From contig NZ_QPHL01000017.1 in the NCBI RefSeq assembly GCF_003335675.1, forward strand, positions 248,001-312,000: DNA of 64,000 nt, read 5' to 3'. The translations under genes were made by a program, and so were the position numbers. The notes below the pieces were generated by a model. It searched no databases. It worked only from the letters and a program-made list of their open reading frames with translations, and had not been told where the DNA came from. Each line of letters starts with the position of its first letter. Position 1 is the stretch's first letter. Origin of the DNA: Winogradskyella sp. KYW1333. GTDB lineage: Bacteria; Bacteroidota; Bacteroidia; Flavobacteriales; Flavobacteriaceae. Positions 1 to 8,645 of this stretch are shown here, piece by piece.

Positions 1-379
1 TTTTTGGAATAATTTCAGAAGCTACTAGTATTAAAATAGTCATCACGGTAGATACTACACCAACCATGACATCTTCTGTAAATTCTATTCCCAGAATACT
101 TCTTCTTGTTGTACCATATAATTCCGCATAAGCTACTTTTGCTTGTACACCCACTAAAATTGCACCAACAGTATGTGCGATAGTATTTAAGGTTAGAATT
201 GCAATTAAAGGCCGATCTACGTCTTTTTTTAATTCTTCTAGAGAATCTGCATATACTTTACCTTCTTTCTTTTTTACATTAATAAAGGTCGGTGTAATAC
301 TTAATAGTACAGCCTCTAATATGGAGCACAAGAATGAAAAGAAAATAGAAATAATGGCGTAAAATATAAGTAAGCCCAT
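1..379 (-). CDS. CNNM/DUF21 domain membrane protein (HlyC/CorC family), C-terminus cut off
   Basis: The ATG is at 379 on the minus strand and the frame runs open to the window edge, so about 126 N-terminal residues are visible. They start with a hydrophobic segment (MGLLIFYAIISIFFS), continue with a SILEAVLLS stretch, then a DRPLIAILTLNTIAHTVGA segment and end in a helix containing ASEIIPK. This pattern is that of the DUF21/CNNM transmembrane domain, usually followed by CBS and CorC_HlyC domains, which are outside the window. Family members are linked to Mg or Co export or to membrane stress. It lies 29 bases downstream of hemB and may be the last gene of the haem operon. Confidence 0.8.
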   Translation of the reverse strand, partial: MGLLIFYAIISIFFSFLCSILEAVLLSITPTFINVKKKEGKVYADSLEELKKDVDRPLIAILTLNTIAHTVGAILVGVQAKVAYAELYGTTRRSILGIEFTEDVMVGVVSTVMTILILVASEIIPK

Positions 380-408
380 TAAGGTATAGTCATTTAGTTG
401 GTACTAAT

Positions 409-1398
409 TTACGAAATCAATTTTACTACATCTTTTGCAAAATAACTTGCTATAATATCTGCTCCTGCACGTTTAATAGATGTGACTTGCTCTAGCATAA
501 CACTATCATGATCTAACCATCCCTTTTCCGAAGCTGCTTTTAACATGGCGTACTCACCAGAAACTTGATAAACGGCAATTGGTATGTCGAACAAATTTCT
601 AATATCTCTCACAATATCTAAATAACACAATCCTGGTTTCACCATGACTATATCAGCACCCTCGTTTATGTCCATTTCAGTCTCTCTGATGGCCTCATCT
701 CTGTTGGCAAAATCCATTTGATAAGTTTTCTTGTCTTTTGGGATATTTTGAAGATCCACAGGTGCTGAATCCAAAGCGTCTCTATATGGGCCATAAAATG
801 ATGATGCATATTTGGCAGAATAACTCATTATGCCAACATCAATAAAGTTTGATTGGTCTAGCCCTTCACGTATTCCGAGGATACGACCATCCATCATATC
901 ACTTGGTGCCACAAAATCAGCTCCAGCTTCAGCATGTGAAATACTCATTTCCGCTAAAACTTCTACAGTGGCATCGTTTACAATTTTTCCATGTTTAATA
1001 ATACCATCATGGCCATAGGAAGAAAAAGGATCGAGAGCCACATCTGTCATAACCAACATGTCTGGGCAAACTGACTTTACGGTTTTTATAGCTCGTTGCA
1101 TTAAGCCATTTGGATTTAACGCTTCAGTTCCTTTGTTGTCTTTTAAAGCGTCGTCAACTTTAACAAAAAGCAATACAGATTTTAATCCCAAGCTCCATAA
1201 TGTCTTTATTTCATCTTTCAACAGATCCAAACTATATCGATAGTAATTTGGCATGGATGCAATTTCTTCTTTTATTCCATGGCCTTCAACGACAAACAAT
1301 GGAACTAAAAAATCATTGGGTGAGATAATGGTTTCTCTAACTAGACTTCTGATAGCCTCAGTTGTTCTTAACCTTCTATTTCTTCTAATTGGAAACAT
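409..1398 (-). CDS. hemB: porphobilinogen synthase (delta-aminolevulinic acid dehydratase)
   Basis: HemB condenses two 5-aminolevulinate molecules to porphobilinogen in the cytoplasm. The 329 residues are the normal family length. The two active-site lysines are visible, Lys196 in SAKYASSFYGP and Lys254 in MVKPG. The metal loop at residues 119-132 reads DVALDPFSSYGHDG. It lacks the cysteines of zinc-type enzymes and looks like the Mg-dependent, Asp-rich type (family knowledge). It begins 2 bases after the hemF stop codon on the minus strand, so it is part of the hemA-hemB operon. Confidence 0.97.
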   Translation of the reverse strand: MFPIRRNRRLRTTEAIRSLVRETIISPNDFLVPLFVVEGHGIKEEIASMPNYYRYSLDLLKDEIKTLWSLGLKSVLLFVKVDDALKDNKGTEALNPNGLMQRAIKTVKSVCPDMLVMTDVALDPFSSYGHDGIIKHGKIVNDATVEVLAEMSISHAEAGADFVAPSDMMDGRILGIREGLDQSNFIDVGIMSYSAKYASSFYGPYRDALDSAPVDLQNIPKDKKTYQMDFANRDEAIRETEMDINEGADIVMVKPGLCYLDIVRDIRNLFDIPIAVYQVSGEYAMLKAASEKGWLDHDSVMLEQVTSIKRAGADIIASYFAKDVVKLIS

Positions 1399-1400
1399 AA

Positions 1401-2303
1401 TTATATCCAGTTTTTAGGTTCTTGCAATACCTTAATTAATTTTTCTTCTTCACTACCTTCAGCAGGGTGGTGATCATAAACCCACTGCACTTGTGGTGGT
1501 AAGCTCATAAGTATACTTTCAATACGCCCATTCGTTTTTAAACCAAACAAAGTGCCTTTATCGTGGACTAAATTAAACTCAACATAGCGACCACGTCTTA
1601 TTTCTTGCCAATCACGTTGTTCTTTGGAATAATCAAGTTCCTTTCGTTTTTCTACAATTGGCACAAAGGCTTCTAGGAAACTATCACCTACATCAGTTAC
1701 AAAATCATACCAATTTTGCATGGTCATTGATTCTGACTTTTTGCAATAGTCGAAGAACAAACCACCTATACCACGTGCTTCATTACGATGCGAGTTGTAA
1801 AAGTATTCATCACAACGTTTTTTGTATTTCGGGTAGAAATCTAGGCTATGTTTATCACAGGCTGATTTACATACTTGATGGAAATGTTTAGCATCCTCAT
1901 CAAACAAATAATATGGCGTTAAATCTTGACCACCTCCAAACCATTGGTCTACAATATCTCCATTCTTATTGTACATTTCAAAATACCTCCAATTGCCGTG
2001 CGCTGTTGGCACCATTGGGTTTTTAGGGTGCAGTACTAAACTAAGACCGCAAGCAAAAAAATCAGCATCTTTAACACCAAAATAGGCTTGCATACTGTTT
2101 GGCAGGTTTCCGTGTACTCCAGAAATATTCACACCGCCTTTTTCGAAGACATTACCGTTTTGGATTACACGTGTTCGTCCACCACCACCTTCAGGACGTT
2201 TCCAAATATCTTCTTGAAATGTCGCTTTACAGTCAATTGCCTCAAGTTTTGAGGTAATCGTATCTTGTAATTCATGTATGTAATTGAAAAATTTATCCTT
2301 CAA
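1401..2303 (-). CDS. hemF: oxygen-dependent coproporphyrinogen III oxidase
   Basis: HemF converts coproporphyrinogen III to protoporphyrinogen IX using O2, implying an aerobic haem route. The 300-residue protein has the family signature HPKNPMVPTAHGNWRYF at residues 92-108, the GGGQDLTPYY motif near residue 124, and the C-terminal GTLFGLKTNGRIESILMSLP block. All match the standard enzyme. It sits between the GNAT gene (gap 3 bases) and hemB (gap 2 bases), so the whole set is probably cotranscribed. I did not see an oxygen-independent HemN in the window. Confidence 0.97.
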   Translation of the reverse strand: MKDKFFNYIHELQDTITSKLEAIDCKATFQEDIWKRPEGGGGRTRVIQNGNVFEKGGVNISGVHGNLPNSMQAYFGVKDADFFACGLSLVLHPKNPMVPTAHGNWRYFEMYNKNGDIVDQWFGGGQDLTPYYLFDEDAKHFHQVCKSACDKHSLDFYPKYKKRCDEYFYNSHRNEARGIGGLFFDYCKKSESMTMQNWYDFVTDVGDSFLEAFVPIVEKRKELDYSKEQRDWQEIRRGRYVEFNLVHDKGTLFGLKTNGRIESILMSLPPQVQWVYDHHPAEGSEEEKLIKVLQEPKNWI

Positions 2304-2306
2304 AAC

Positions 2307-2843
2307 CTAGTTTTTATATAATTCAAACAACTCCATATCTAATGGCGATTCTCCGGGAGGAGTAAACCCATTTAAAAGTGTTTTTTGCCATTTAAAACCA
2401 TTATTTAAGGCTACATCTATACTAGATTGGTTGTCTTTATTTGCTATTATTTGTAATGTTTCAAGTTGAAGTACATTTAATGCATATTCGTTTAAAACCT
2501 TAATAGCTTTTGTAATTAGTCCATTGCCTTTAAAAGGATAACCTATACAATATGCATATTCTCCCTGCTTGGTTTTCCAGTTTAGTTCCTTGAGGTAAAT
2601 TAATCCAGCTAACGCTCTTGTTTCTGACGCTTTGAGCATAAACAGAAACTCTTCTCTATTTTGGAACTGCTTAACTTTTTTCTCAACAAAAATCTGTGAT
2701 AATGTCGGTGTTAAATTTTGCTCCAAGGTTTTTGGGAAGTAACGTTTAAGACGGTCTGTATTTGCAACAATAAAAGTACAAATTTTCCATGCGTCACCTT
2801 CATGAATTGGGTTAATTTCGAAACCATCAAATTGTGCTGTCAT
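2307..2843 (-). CDS. GNAT family N-acetyltransferase (RimJ/RimL-like)
   Basis: This 178-residue protein has a RimL-like start (FEINPIHEGDAWKI), a central beta strand with ALAGLIYLKEL, and an acetyl-CoA pyrophosphate loop resembling GYPFKGNGLITKA at about residues 101-113. These support acetyl transfer to a protein N-terminus or small amine; the substrate cannot be read from the sequence. The start codon overlaps the stop of the EI24-like gene by 4 bases, so it is translationally coupled inside the haem operon. It may act on a pathway component or be an unrelated passenger. Confidence 0.8.
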   Translation of the reverse strand: MTAQFDGFEINPIHEGDAWKICTFIVANTDRLKRYFPKTLEQNLTPTLSQIFVEKKVKQFQNREEFLFMLKASETRALAGLIYLKELNWKTKQGEYAYCIGYPFKGNGLITKAIKVLNEYALNVLQLETLQIIANKDNQSSIDVALNNGFKWQKTLLNGFTPPGESPLDMELFELYKN

Positions 2844-3610
2844 AAAACTTTAATTTCTGAATTATTCAGCCTTCTTTCTTCCTTGAGCAAGGTGACAGTT
2901 TTAAGTGATGCTGCTGTAACACTTAATGGTAAGACCAGTATTATACCAATAATAGGCACTAATAATAATAGGATGAATACGATTCCGTTGCCAATGGCAA
3001 TTCCTCGATATTTTCTGACAAATTGAACACTTTCACCATATTTAAAATGGCGTTCAAGGGTGTAGTCCATATTACCGAAACCAGCATAATAGGCCTGCAC
3101 TAAAAATAAAAGGACTGTTGAGAAAATATTAATTACAGGAATAAACTTTAACATTAAGATTGGGCTGGTAATCAACAACTCTTTTCCTAGATTTCTCAGG
3201 TTAATTCTTATACCTCTCCATAATTGTTGTCCAAAAGTTGTGTTGCGGTGTTGATGCTTTTCAATTCCTGTTAGGTGTGTTTCAATTTTTTCTGAAACGG
3301 GACTCATAAATGGTGCAGATAGCGCCATAATTATATGTTTATACAGGATCAAACCTATAGCAATTATCACTATAGCCCCAATAAATGTAGAAATAGAAGT
3401 AAATGTTTCTTTACCAAAGTCCCATGGCCAAATACTTGAAATAAATCTACCAATATTATCTGATAGACCATATGCCGTCACTCCAATTGTAAGTGCAGTT
3501 ACAATACTTATAACAATTGGAATAGCAAAGTACTTCCATAATTTCAATTTAGAAATTAGTGCAAATGTGCCTGAGTAAGCTTCTAATCCTTTTAGAATGT
3601 TTTTAAACAT
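2840..3610 (-). CDS. EI24/CysZ-like multi-pass membrane protein
   Basis: The 256-residue protein has about four to six hydrophobic segments, near residues 30-50, 78-110, 155-180 and 208-235, with the EI24-type block [19 protein letters not shown] in the middle. CysZ is a sulfate transporter in enterobacteria, but EI24-like proteins elsewhere have unknown roles. The gene overlaps the hemE stop by 8 bases and the GNAT start by 4 bases. This tight coupling inside a haem operon suggests a link to tetrapyrrole traffic or membrane insertion, which is inference only. Confidence 0.75.
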   Translation of the reverse strand: MFKNILKGLEAYSGTFALISKLKLWKYFAIPIVISIVTALTIGVTAYGLSDNIGRFISSIWPWDFGKETFTSISTFIGAIVIIAIGLILYKHIIMALSAPFMSPVSEKIETHLTGIEKHQHRNTTFGQQLWRGIRINLRNLGKELLITSPILMLKFIPVINIFSTVLLFLVQAYYAGFGNMDYTLERHFKYGESVQFVRKYRGIAIGNGIVFILLLLVPIIGIILVLPLSVTAASLKTVTLLKEERRLNNSEIKVL

Positions 3611-4628
3611 AATATTCTTTCACTGCGTCAATAAATGCCTTGGCATTATCCAATGGAATATTAGGTAATATACCGTGACCTAAATTTACAATGTATTTGT
3701 CTTTACCAAATTCGTTAATCATTTGGTGAACCATTTTCTTTATTTCAGAAGGCGGAGAAAATAATCTTGTGGGATCAAAATTGCCTTGTAGTGTTATATT
3801 GCCACCTGTTAAATAGCGTGCATTTCTAGCAGAACAAGTCCAGTCTATTCCCAATGCTGACGCATTGGATTTTGCCATTTCTCCAAGAGCAAACCAACAC
3901 CCTTTACCAAAAGCAATAACAGGAGCGTCATCCTTCAACGCCTCTATAATTTGATTAATGTACTGCCATGAGAATTCTTGATAATCAACTGGAGATAACA
4001 TGCCACCCCAAGAATCGAAAATCTGTACCGCATCACATCCTGCCTTTACTTTTGCCTTTAGATATGCAATTGTTGTATCAGTAATTTTTTGTAACAGTTG
4101 ATGTGCCGCTATAGGATTGGTAAAACAAAATTCTTTGGCCTTATCAAAATTTTTACTGCCCTGTCCTTGTACGCAATAGCATAAAATGGTCCAAGGTGAT
4201 CCGGCAAAGCCAATTAAAGGAATCTCGTTATTCAATAATTCCTTGGTAGCCTTAATGGCTTGCATCACGTAGTCTAATTCTACATTTACATCCGGAATAA
4301 TAACATTGTCTACGTCTTTATGATTACGAACAGGATTTGGTAAATATGGACCAAAATTTGGTTTCATTTCTACCTCTATGTTCATGGCTTGAGGAATAAC
4401 CAAAATATCGCTAAATAAAATTGCCGCATCCATACCATATCGCCTAATAGGTTGAACAGTAATCTCACTTGCAAGCTCTGGTGTTCTACATCTTGTAAAG
4501 AAGTCATATTTAGCCTTTATCTCCATGAATTCAGGCAAATAACGCCCTGCTTGACGCATCATCCATACAGGAGGACGTTCAACAGTTTCACCTTTTAATG
4601 CTCTTAGATATAAATCGTTCTTAATCAT
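3603..4628 (-). CDS. hemE: uroporphyrinogen decarboxylase
   Basis: HemE removes four carboxyl groups from uroporphyrinogen III to give coproporphyrinogen III. The 341 residues have the N-terminal signature [16 protein letters not shown] at about 18-33, the second signature beginning GFAGSPWTI, and the C-terminal [15 protein letters not shown] segment. Length and motifs are standard for a cytoplasmic HemE. It follows hemC-hemD by 5 bases and overlaps the EI24-like gene, consistent with one transcript. Confidence 0.97.
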   Translation of the reverse strand: MIKNDLYLRALKGETVERPPVWMMRQAGRYLPEFMEIKAKYDFFTRCRTPELASEITVQPIRRYGMDAAILFSDILVIPQAMNIEVEMKPNFGPYLPNPVRNHKDVDNVIIPDVNVELDYVMQAIKATKELLNNEIPLIGFAGSPWTILCYCVQGQGSKNFDKAKEFCFTNPIAAHQLLQKITDTTIAYLKAKVKAGCDAVQIFDSWGGMLSPVDYQEFSWQYINQIIEALKDDAPVIAFGKGCWFALGEMAKSNASALGIDWTCSARNARYLTGGNITLQGNFDPTRLFSPPSEIKKMVHQMINEFGKDKYIVNLGHGILPNIPLDNAKAFIDAVKEYYV

Positions 4629-4633
4629 AGTTA

Positions 4634-6208
4634 TTAAACATAATTTTCATTCACCAGCTCAATCACACTTTCTACAGTAGGGACTTTCGCTATTCTCACA
4701 TCTTCAAAAAATTGCTTTGCTACTTTGGCTGTAGTTTCACCGATACAAAATGCAATACCAGAAGCCTTGTTTTGTTTTAAATAGCTTTCAACGGTTGATG
4801 GGCTATAAAACATTACTCCGTCAAGATTGCTCTCAACCTTATCTGTATTGTATTTCGTTTGATAAGCTTCTATTTCATTAACGGTTATGTTATTTTCTAC
4901 TAAGATATTTGGCAGGTCGTCTAATCTTAAATCACTACAGAAATAAGTGACTTCTGCACCTTCCATATATTCCACAAGGTGTTCGGCTAATTTTTTAGCG
5001 TTTGCTTCAATATGCTTTACATTACCTATGCGTTTTTCAATCATTCTCTTTGTGCGTCTTCCAACACAATAGATATTTTTAAATTGAAGTTCTGCAGGTG
5101 CAAAATTATGAAGTAGGGCTTCTACACCATTTTTACTTGTAATAATTACATTTTCGATCTCTTTTCTGACTACACTTTTAGGAATACGGTTAAGACTAAT
5201 TTTTATGGCATCATTACTATCTGCAACAACATTATTATGAAATAACTGCAACTGCCCGTCCGTTAATTTTTTAGTAGAGTAGATATTGGTATTTCTGTCA
5301 CTACGCTGTAATTGATCCATCAACGTTTTACCACCTTTACCAATTATATAGTCGGCACAAAATTCACCAATATCTGAATGCTCACCAAGCGGAACCACTT
5401 TTGAGACTTCTATTTTTTTTGAACCGTCTTTACTTAATAAGATTCCTTTAAAATTTACCTCCTCATTTTTAATATATGCTAAAGCACCTATTGGAGCTGT
5501 GCATCCGCCTTCAAGTTGTCTTAAGAACTTTCGTTCAATAGTTGTACAAATTTCTGTTTCCTCATGGTTAATTTCAGCGCATATTGTTCGGATTTCCTCA
5601 TCACTTTCTAAAGCGGTTATCATTACAGCACCTTGGGCTGGTGCCGGAATCATCCAATGTAGATTAATAGCATTTTCAGGCTTAATATTTAGCCTACCTA
5701 TACCAGCCGCTGCAAATATTGCAGCGTTCCAGTCATTGCTTTCGAGTTTTTCTAATCTAGAGTTAACATTACCACGAAGCCCAACAACGGTATGTGTTGG
5801 ATATCGATTTAACCATTGTGCACGTCGGCGTAAACTACCTGTGGCAACAATAGCATCCTTAGCAGAAAGAAACTCTTCGTTATTTTTATAAACAAGCGTA
5901 TCATTAACATTACCACGTTTTATAACTGCCGCTTGTACAATTCCTTTTGGTAATTGCGTTGGTACATCTTTTAACGAGTGTACTGCGATATCAATATCTT
6001 CATTGAGTATAGCAATATCTAAGGTTTTGGTAAATATGCCTGTAATACCCAGCTCATAAAGTGGTTTGTCTAGAACAATATCTCCAGTTGATTTTATTGG
6101 GACTAATACCGTTTTATGACCAAGTTTTTCAAGAAGTGATTGTACGGTTTTAGCTTGCCACATAGCGAGTTTACTATCTCGTGTGCCAATGCGAATTATT
6201 TTAGACAT
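4634..6208 (-). CDS. hemCD: fused hydroxymethylbilane synthase / uroporphyrinogen-III synthase
   Basis: This 524-residue protein joins two successive enzymes. Residues 1 to about 305 are HemC (porphobilinogen deaminase), with [15 protein letters not shown] near 73-87, an arginine-rich GSLRRRAQW block and the dipyrromethane cofactor cysteine Cys236 in [11 protein letters not shown]. Residues from about 330 to 524 match HemD, a weakly conserved two-lobed fold; [13 protein letters not shown] and [11 protein letters not shown] are typical strands. Fusion would pass the unstable linear tetrapyrrole directly to the cyclising enzyme. It overlaps hemA by 8 bases. Confidence 0.93.
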   Translation of the reverse strand: MSKIIRIGTRDSKLAMWQAKTVQSLLEKLGHKTVLVPIKSTGDIVLDKPLYELGITGIFTKTLDIAILNEDIDIAVHSLKDVPTQLPKGIVQAAVIKRGNVNDTLVYKNNEEFLSAKDAIVATGSLRRRAQWLNRYPTHTVVGLRGNVNSRLEKLESNDWNAAIFAAAGIGRLNIKPENAINLHWMIPAPAQGAVMITALESDEEIRTICAEINHEETEICTTIERKFLRQLEGGCTAPIGALAYIKNEEVNFKGILLSKDGSKKIEVSKVVPLGEHSDIGEFCADYIIGKGGKTLMDQLQRSDRNTNIYSTKKLTDGQLQLFHNNVVADSNDAIKISLNRIPKSVVRKEIENVIITSKNGVEALLHNFAPAELQFKNIYCVGRRTKRMIEKRIGNVKHIEANAKKLAEHLVEYMEGAEVTYFCSDLRLDDLPNILVENNITVNEIEAYQTKYNTDKVESNLDGVMFYSPSTVESYLKQNKASGIAFCIGETTAKVAKQFFEDVRIAKVPTVESVIELVNENYV

Positions 6209-7451
6209 TATCGGTAGTTTCTAACTGGAATATTTTTTTGATAAGCTCAATGCTTTCGTCTGATGAACTGTTGTCTTCGCGTAAGTGATGTGCAAACTGA
6301 TTTGTAATCTTTTGAATGATATTATTTGAAATCAATTCCGCTTGATCTTCATTAAAATCAGCAATTTTTTTTCGTTGAGAATTTAGTTCTGAATTTTTAA
6401 GATGTGTTAATTTATGTTTAATTGCCTGTATAGTAGGGACAAATTTTAGAGTATCTAACCAAACGTTAAATTCTCCCATGATCTCAGAAATAATAGACTC
6501 TGCCTGAGGAATATAGGCTTTACGTTTTACTAAAGTATCATCTGTAATCCTTGCTAAATCATCCATGTGAACCAATGATACATTTTGAAGATCTTTCACA
6601 TCCTCGTTAACGTTTTTTGGAATAGACAAATCCAATATTAATAGCGGACGATTTGTAGAAATAAGGTTTTTGAAAACGGTAGGATCTTGTGCACCAGTAG
6701 CTACAATTACAATATCAGAATTATTAATTTCTGACTGTAACTCCACATAATCTTTAACAATAAGATTAAATTTTCCCGCAACTTCTTCGGCTTTGGTTTT
6801 AGTTCTATTAATTAAAGTTATATGAGAGTTCTTAGTATGCTTAACTAAATTCTCACATGTGTTTCTTCCAATTTTACCTGTACCAAAAAGCAAGATATTT
6901 TTGTCAGCAATATCCTGAACATTATTCATGATATATTGAACTGAGGCAAACGAAACTGACGTCGCACCTGATGACAATTCTGTCTCTGTTTTAATCCTTT
7001 TACTCGCCTGTATAACCGAATTGATTAAACGTTCTGTAAATGAATTTAACAATCCTTGTTTTTTTGATTGTCTAGCACTAACCTTTATTTGACTAATGAT
7101 TTCAAAATCTCCTAGAATTTGACTGTCTAAACCAGAACCCACTCTCAATATATGGTTTATCGCCTCCTTGTTTTTATAAACATAGGCCACTTCTTGAAAT
7201 TCTTCTACAGTACCCTTGGTGTTTTCACAAAGTAAATGAATCAGCTGATATGGATGCTCCGCAAAACCGTAAAGCTCGGTCCTATTGCATGTAGAAATAA
7301 CAACAAGACTTTCAATGCCACTATCTTTAGCCTGTAACAACAAATTATTTTTGGCAGTATCACTTAGGCTAAAATGACCACGCACTTCTGCATCAGCTTT
7401 TAAATAGCTGAGGCCAATGGTATAAAAATGTGTGCTTTTTTGCTGTTGCAT
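6201..7451 (-). CDS. hemA: glutamyl-tRNA reductase
   Basis: HemA reduces glutamyl-tRNA(Glu) to glutamate-1-semialdehyde, the committed step of the C5 haem pathway. The nucleophile Cys55 lies in the STCNRTELYG motif. The GSGLDSQILGDFEI segment and the NADPH-binding LLFGTGKIGRNTCENL segment follow, then the long C-terminal dimerisation helix. Its 416 residues are normal. It is the first gene of the leftward operon, with a -7 element at 7485-7492. The next enzyme, HemL, is not encoded in the window. Confidence 0.96.
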   Translation of the reverse strand: MQQQKSTHFYTIGLSYLKADAEVRGHFSLSDTAKNNLLLQAKDSGIESLVVISTCNRTELYGFAEHPYQLIHLLCENTKGTVEEFQEVAYVYKNKEAINHILRVGSGLDSQILGDFEIISQIKVSARQSKKQGLLNSFTERLINSVIQASKRIKTETELSSGATSVSFASVQYIMNNVQDIADKNILLFGTGKIGRNTCENLVKHTKNSHITLINRTKTKAEEVAGKFNLIVKDYVELQSEINNSDIVIVATGAQDPTVFKNLISTNRPLLILDLSIPKNVNEDVKDLQNVSLVHMDDLARITDDTLVKRKAYIPQAESIISEIMGEFNVWLDTLKFVPTIQAIKHKLTHLKNSELNSQRKKIADFNEDQAELISNNIIQKITNQFAHHLREDNSSSDESIELIKKIFQLETTDNV

Positions 7452-7484
7452 TCGCTCGTTTACCTGACTTGGAAATTAACAAAG

Positions 7485-7492
7485 CAAAAATA
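7485..7492 (-). promoter_or_regulatory. -7 promoter element for the hemA operon
   Basis: Read on the minus strand this is TATTTTTG, an exact match to the Bacteroidetes -7 consensus TAnnTTTG, 33 bases upstream of the hemA ATG. I see no TTG at the usual 17-23 base spacing, so the -33 half is weak or absent. Confidence 0.6.
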
Positions 7493-7567
7493 ATTTTGTT
7501 ACTATCAAAAAAATAACGCTAGAGGAACTTTAAATGTCGTTTGTGGGTTTTTAAGTTTCTTTTTTAT

Positions 7568-7594
7568 AAAAATATGATAATTGTCATATTTTTG
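7568..7594 (+). promoter_or_regulatory. 26-bp near-perfect palindrome over the -7 element of the PchR-like regulator
   Basis: Positions 7568-7593 form an inverted repeat centred between 7580 and 7581, with 12 of 13 pairs matching (only 7578/7583 mismatched). The half-site is AAAATATGA. The right arm covers TATTTTTG at 7587-7594, an exact -7 element for the rightward gene. A bound protein would block RNA polymerase, so this is a likely operator, perhaps for autoregulation or for an iron sensor. Confidence 0.6.
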
Positions 7595-7623
7595 CCTTGA
7601 ATAAAAGGTTTTTTGACTTTTTG

Positions 7624-7640
7624 TTTAGAACGAATCTAAA
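7624..7640 (+). promoter_or_regulatory. inverted repeat TTTAGA-N5-TCTAAA in the regulator leader
   Basis: Two perfect 6-base arms flank five bases between the promoter and the ATG at 7652. The arms are the same as those of the DtxR-type palindrome at 26317-26334, with one extra base in the spacer. This suggests, but does not prove, control by the same metal sensor. Confidence 0.35.
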
Positions 7641-7651
7641 TAACAGGAAAA

Positions 7652-8563
7652 ATGGATTTAAATATTTCGTCTTCAAAAAGTGTCGCTAGAGGTACTTTTG
7701 AAGAAACGTTTTTAGAAGATGGTTTTTTTGTACTAATGCATAAAAATGAAAATAACGATGTTGAAATTCTTGAACGCGAGATAGATAGTAGTTATTTACA
7801 ATTTCATTTTTGCACTAAGGGATTAGCTGTATTTGTTTTTAATCAAGGCAATTACAAATTAAATATCAATGAAGAAACCTCTTTATTACTTTACAATCCT
7901 CAGCGAAATTTACCAATACATGTAGAGCTTCAGCCACACTCTTGGATTGTTTCTGCTGTTATTTCTATAGAGAAATTCCACAATTTATTTTCAAAGGATG
8001 CCAACTACGTTACTTTTTTAACTGATGAAAACAAGGACAAAAAATATTACAATGATGGCAAAATAAATCCATCGATGGCCGTGGTATTAAATCAAATGAT
8101 TAGTTATAACCTTAACACATCTGTAAAACCACTATATTTTAAAGGTAAAGTGTACGAGTTATTAAGCCATTATTTTAATAGAAGTGAAGATGCAGATGTA
8201 GAACAGTGTCCTTTTTTAGTTGATGAAGTCAATGTAGCAAAACTAAAAAGAGCAAAGGACATTGTTGTTTTAAGAATGGCAGAACCACCAACACTAAAAG
8301 ATTTAGCGGCAGAAGTAGATTTAAGCCTTAAAAAATTGAAAGAAGGATTTAAACAAATTTATGGCGATACAGTTTATGGTTTTTTGTTTGATTATAAAAT
8401 GGAAGTTGCTCGAAAATTACTTGAATCTGGTGAATTCAACGTAAATGAGGTTGGGCTAAAAGTTGGTTATAGTACAGCCAGTCATTTTATTGCAGCGTTT
8501 AAAAAGAAATTTGGGACTACACCAAAACGCTATGTAAGTAGCACAAACGGCCAAAAGAATTAA
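7652..8563 (+). CDS. AraC family transcriptional regulator, PchR-like
   Basis: This is a 303-residue regulator. Residues 1 to about 190 form a beta-rich sensing domain and residues about 200-297 hold the two helix-turn-helix motifs (PTLKDLAAEVDLSLKKLKEGFK and FNVNEVGLKVGYSTASHF). The Leu-Lys-x-Gly-Phe pattern and the GDTVYGFLFDYKMEVARKLL stretch resemble PchR/YbtA siderophore-type regulators more than sugar regulators. It sits divergent to hemA and just upstream of hemH, so control of haem or iron genes is likely (inference). Two palindromes lie in its upstream region. Confidence 0.85.
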   Translation: MDLNISSSKSVARGTFEETFLEDGFFVLMHKNENNDVEILEREIDSSYLQFHFCTKGLAVFVFNQGNYKLNINEETSLLLYNPQRNLPIHVELQPHSWIVSAVISIEKFHNLFSKDANYVTFLTDENKDKKYYNDGKINPSMAVVLNQMISYNLNTSVKPLYFKGKVYELLSHYFNRSEDADVEQCPFLVDEVNVAKLKRAKDIVVLRMAEPPTLKDLAAEVDLSLKKLKEGFKQIYGDTVYGFLFDYKMEVARKLLESGEFNVNEVGLKVGYSTASHFIAAFKKKFGTTPKRYVSSTNGQKN

Positions 8564-8620
8564 TCTATAGAACAATATTAAAATACAATTAAACCCATTC
8601 AGTTTTGGGTAATTGAGTTG

Positions 8621-8628
8621 TATTTTTG
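8621..8628 (+). promoter_or_regulatory. -7 promoter element for hemH
   Basis: TATTTTTG matches TAnnTTTG exactly, 17 bases before the hemH ATG at 8646. It lies inside the longer frame that opens with TTG at 8613, so it supports the ATG at 8646 as the real start. Confidence 0.55.
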
Positions 8629-8645
8629 CATTGCAAAAAAATAAG

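Noticed and set aside
7587..7594. Fur box in the hemA/AraC gap.
   Set aside because: The palindrome contains TGATAAT but the arm order and spacing do not fit a 7-1-7 Fur site, so I describe it only as a palindrome.
8613..8645. Eleven extra codons before ferrochelatase, from a TTG at 8613.
   Set aside because: They overlap an exact -7 promoter element at 8621-8628, and the ATG at 8646 gives the usual HemH N-terminus.
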